From positions 324,922-388,921 of the forward strand of contig CAWEVI010000005.1 in NCBI GenBank assembly GCA_963812475.1: DNA of 64,000 nt, read 5' to 3'. Positions 61,765 through 64,000 of this stretch are shown here, one piece after another. The DNA is from JAMXLO01 sp963812475 (GTDB lineage Bacteria > Pseudomonadota > Alphaproteobacteria > Acetobacterales > Acetobacteraceae). The notes below the pieces were generated by a model. The model saw only the letters and a program-made list of their open reading frames with translations. It was not told where the DNA came from and made no database searches. Both the position numbers and the translations under genes were made by a program. Position 1 is the first letter of the stretch; each line of letters begins with the position of its first letter.

Positions 61765-63096
61765 TCATGTCTGTCGCCGCTTTGCTTGCTGCTTCGCGCG
61801 TATCTCGGCTGCGCGCCCATGCTTCATCACCTGCCGCCCACGCGCGATTGCCAGCGCGTCCGCCGGGACGTCCTCGGTAATCACGCTTCCGGCGGCCGTG
61901 ATGGCGCCGTCACCGACCGTCACCGGAGCGACCAGTGCGGTGTCCGAACCGATGAAGGCGCGCGCGCCGATCTTCGTTCGGTGCTTGGCATAGCCGTCGT
62001 AGTTGCAGGTGATGGTGCCGGCGCCGATGTTCGTTTCGGCGCCGATGTCGGCATCGCCGAGGTACGTCAGATGGCTTGCCTTGGCCCCATCGCCGAGGCG
62101 CGCCGCCTTGAGCTCGACGAAGTTGCCGACATGGACGTTCCTACCGAGTTCGGTGCCGGGCCGAAGCCTGGCATGGGGCCCGACGATGCACCCCGGTCCG
62201 ACGGCGCAACCCTCCAGATGGGTGAATGACCGGATCTGCGCGCCCGCCGCGACTGTGACCCCCGGCCCGAAGAACACGTTGGGCTCGATCGTCACATCGG
62301 GCTCAATTGCGGTATCGGCGCTTAGAAACACCGAATCTGGGTCGATCATTGTCACCCCGGCATCCATCGCCGCGGCGCGCAGCCGGGACTGCACGACCGC
62401 CTCTGCCGCGGCGAGTTCGGCACGCGAGTTGATCCCCGCCAGTTCGTCGGCCGGGGCTTCCACCGCGACGACTCGTCCACCCTCCGCGCGCGCGAGTGCG
62501 ACCACATCGGTGAGGTAGCATTCCCCCTTGGCGTTGTCCGCGCGCACCGCGCCCAGCCAGCGTGCCATGTCGGCAGACGCCGCACACAGGACACCCGCGT
62601 TGCACAGCGTCTCGGCGCGCTCAGCCTCCGCGGCATCGATCCATTCGACGATGCGCTCGACATGGCCGTCGCGTGCAAGCACGCGGCCGTAGCGCCCAGG
62701 ATCGGGCGGGCGGAACGCCAGCAGCGCCAGCGCTGCATCACCGGAGGCGCGGCGGTCGAGCAACCGAAGCAACGTCTCCGACCGGATCAGCGGGTTGTCG
62801 GCATACAGCACGGCCACCTCGCCGTCGCCGAACGCGGGCGCGGCGACCAGCGCCGCATGGGCGGTACCGCGTCGCTCCTGCTGCACGACGGAGACGTGCG
62901 GCGCGGCTTCCCGCCGGACGGCATCCATTTCCGGGCCCACCACGACGACGATGCGATCGAATACCGGCTCGCAGCTTGCCAGCAGATGGCGCAGCATGGG
63001 GCGGCCGGCGATCCGGTGAAGCGTCTTGGGCAGCGCCGACTTCATGCGCGTGCCGAAGCCGGCGGCCAGGATCACGGCGGTGCGCGCCATCGGCAT
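61765..63096 (-). CDS. glmU: bifunctional UDP-GlcNAc pyrophosphorylase / GlcN-1-P acetyltransferase
   Basis: 443 residues. N-terminal uridyltransferase with VILAAGFGTRMKSALPKTLH, GTAHAAL and YADNPLI; note that the common GDVPL is replaced by ADNPL. The C-terminal left-handed beta-helix has hexapeptides (VTIEPNVFFGPGVTVAAGAQ), the His in HLEGCAVGPG and NYDGYAKHRTKIG. Last two steps to UDP-GlcNAc for peptidoglycan and lipid A. ATG at 63096 or two codons later. Confidence 0.95.
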   Translation of the reverse strand: MPMARTAVILAAGFGTRMKSALPKTLHRIAGRPMLRHLLASCEPVFDRIVVVVGPEMDAVRREAAPHVSVVQQERRGTAHAALVAAPAFGDGEVAVLYADNPLIRSETLLRLLDRRASGDAALALLAFRPPDPGRYGRVLARDGHVERIVEWIDAAEAERAETLCNAGVLCAASADMARWLGAVRADNAKGECYLTDVVALARAEGGRVVAVEAPADELAGINSRAELAAAEAVVQSRLRAAAMDAGVTMIDPDSVFLSADTAIEPDVTIEPNVFFGPGVTVAAGAQIRSFTHLEGCAVGPGCIVGPHARLRPGTELGRNVHVGNFVELKAARLGDGAKASHLTYLGDADIGAETNIGAGTITCNYDGYAKHRTKIGARAFIGSDTALVAPVTVGDGAITAAGSVITEDVPADALAIARGRQVMKHGRAAEIRAKQQAKRRQT

Positions 63097-63193
63097 CTCT
63101 CGTTTCTCCGCCGTGCTTGTGGCGTTGCATGATACGCCGTGTCAAAGCCTGACGCTATCTTGCGGCTTCAAATCTCGTTTCGGAGTACAACAC

Positions 63194-63844
63194 GTGATCC
63201 GCACGCTGCTGCTCGACCTCGATGGCACGCTGGTACACTCGGTGCCCGACCTCGCCGCGGCGCTGAATCGGCTGTTGCGGGAACACGGTCTGGCGGCGCT
63301 GTCCCAATCCGAGGTCGCCGCAATGGTGGGGGATGGTGTGGCCAAACTCGTGGAACGCGCCTTTGCCGCGCGCGGGCGTGCATCGGACACGGGAACGGTG
63401 GCGGCGTTCTCGGCCGATTACGGCGCCCACGCCGCGGTGGAGACCATGCCCTATCCGGGCGTCGCCGATGGGCTGCGGTCGCTGGCGGACGAGGGGTGGC
63501 GGCTTGCGGTGTGCACCAACAAGCCGGAGGCGGCGGCGCGGGCACTTCTAAGCGCGCTGGATATGGCACGATATTTCGCCGCGGTCGGCGGCGGCGACAG
63601 CTTTGCGGTCCGCAAGCCCGATCCCCGGCATCTCCTGGCCACTCTGATGGCGGCAGGCGGCGATGCGGGCAACGCGGTCATGGCGGGCGACCATGCCAAC
63701 GACATCGCCGCCGCCGGCGGTGCCGGACTGCCCTGCATCTTCGCCGCCTGGGGCTATGGGCCGCCCGCGATGGCCGAGGGCGCTGTCGCGGTGGCCCAGA
63801 ATTTCGCCGAACTGGCGGATATCGCGCGGCGCTTGCTGGGCTGA
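63194..63844 (+). CDS. gph: phosphoglycolate phosphatase (HAD family)
   Basis: 216 residues from a GTG with GGAG 8 bases upstream. HAD motifs: DLDGTLVHS with Asp8/Asp10, VCTNKPEAAARALL (motif II), RKPDPRHL (motif III Lys) and AGDHANDIAAA (motif IV). Removes phosphate from 2-phosphoglycolate; other small sugar phosphates are possible. Divergent from glmU with 97 bp between the starts. Confidence 0.9.
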   Translation: MIRTLLLDLDGTLVHSVPDLAAALNRLLREHGLAALSQSEVAAMVGDGVAKLVERAFAARGRASDTGTVAAFSADYGAHAAVETMPYPGVADGLRSLADEGWRLAVCTNKPEAAARALLSALDMARYFAAVGGGDSFAVRKPDPRHLLATLMAAGGDAGNAVMAGDHANDIAAAGGAGLPCIFAAWGYGPPAMAEGAVAVAQNFAELADIARRLLG

Positions 63845-63925
63845 CGGCTGCGTCAAGCCCGGCTTCCAGCGCGGCGCAGCGTGGCTTGACACCCCGAAGC
63901 GCCACTGCCTATCTCAAACGACGGT

Positions 63926-64000
63926 GGGTGCGTAGCTCAGCGGCAGAGCACCGTCTTCACACGGCGGGGGTCACAGGTTCAATCCCTGTCGCACCCACCA
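63926..64000 (+). tRNA. tRNA-Val (anticodon CAC)
   Basis: 75 nt with encoded CCA. Acceptor GGGTGCG/CGCACCC, D arm GCTC-AGCGGCA-GAGC, anticodon stem CCGTC/GGCGG around loop TTCACAC with anticodon CAC, T arm ACAGG-TTCAATC-CCTGT. It ends exactly at the window edge, so any downstream integration site cannot be seen. Confidence 0.95.

Overview
The window is G+C-rich (about two thirds G+C by eye) chromosomal DNA of an alphaproteobacterium, most likely a member of Rhodospirillales/Acetobacteraceae. This is inferred from gene orders (mutY / DUF721 / dsbA-like / smc; octaprenyl-diphosphate synthase divergent from a DUF2007 gene; a joined str-S10-spc-alpha ribosomal block), frequent GTG/TTG starts and Tat-type signal peptides. 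No rRNA gene, phage, insertion sequence or CRISPR array was seen. The only complete RNA gene is tRNA-Val(CAC), which ends at the last base of the window.

Left part (1-30 kb). This is a mosaic of metabolic and accessory genes: the 3' part of an IlvD/Edd-type sugar-acid dehydratase; an orphan five-PAS hybrid histidine kinase; a frameshifted PIN-domain relic; an esterase next to a frameshifted NlpC/P60-like secreted protein; a class III aminotransferase; octaprenyl-diphosphate synthase and a DUF2007 protein; a nitrate/sulfonate/taurine-type ABC transporter followed by a D-tartrate dehydratase (TarD) and a Gfo/Idh/MocA oxidoreductase that converges on lpxB; a 784-residue periplasmic beta-helix-like membrane protein; a VOC protein translationally coupled to hisI; nitronate monooxygenase; a MltB-type transglycosylase; a nitrilase-family amidase coupled to NAD kinase; and a phnW-like aminotransferase / EthD-like / formate-THF ligase / SDR run.

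Middle (29-40 kb). DNA repair and chromosome genes come first (mutY, DUF721/DciA-like, a DsbA-like oxidoreductase, smc), then a polytopic GT-C-like membrane protein, two small proteins, rarA, and a MetA-type homoserine acyltransferase with AT-richer codon use.

Ribosomal block (40-57 kb, all minus strand, transcribed from high to low coordinates). The order is rpsL, rpsG, tuf, rpsJ, rplC, rplD, rplW, rplB, rpsS, rplV, rpsC, rplP, rpmC, rpsQ, rplN, rplX, rplE, rpsN, rpsH, rplF, rplR, rpsE, rpmD, rplO, secY, adk, rpsM, rpsK, rpoA, rplQ. fusA is missing from its usual place between rpsG and tuf. L5 carries a 69-residue Gly/Lys/Pro-rich N-terminal extension. Palindromic repeats sit inside the block, and sigma70-like promoters precede rpsL and rpsM.

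Right end (57-64 kb). An epoxide-hydrolase-like gene with two compensating frameshifts, a Phd/PIN toxin-antitoxin pair with a 19-bp palindromic operator, an intact and a truncated lipocalin-like gene, glmU-glmS (UDP-GlcNAc synthesis), gph and tRNA-Val. No single clearly new system is visible. The best leads are the REP pair that supplies the N-terminus of an ABC permease, the beta-helix protein, the TarD-linked transporter, the L5 extension, and the MetA gene, which combines a predicted acetyl-CoA preference with unusual base composition and a tRNA-tail-like flank.
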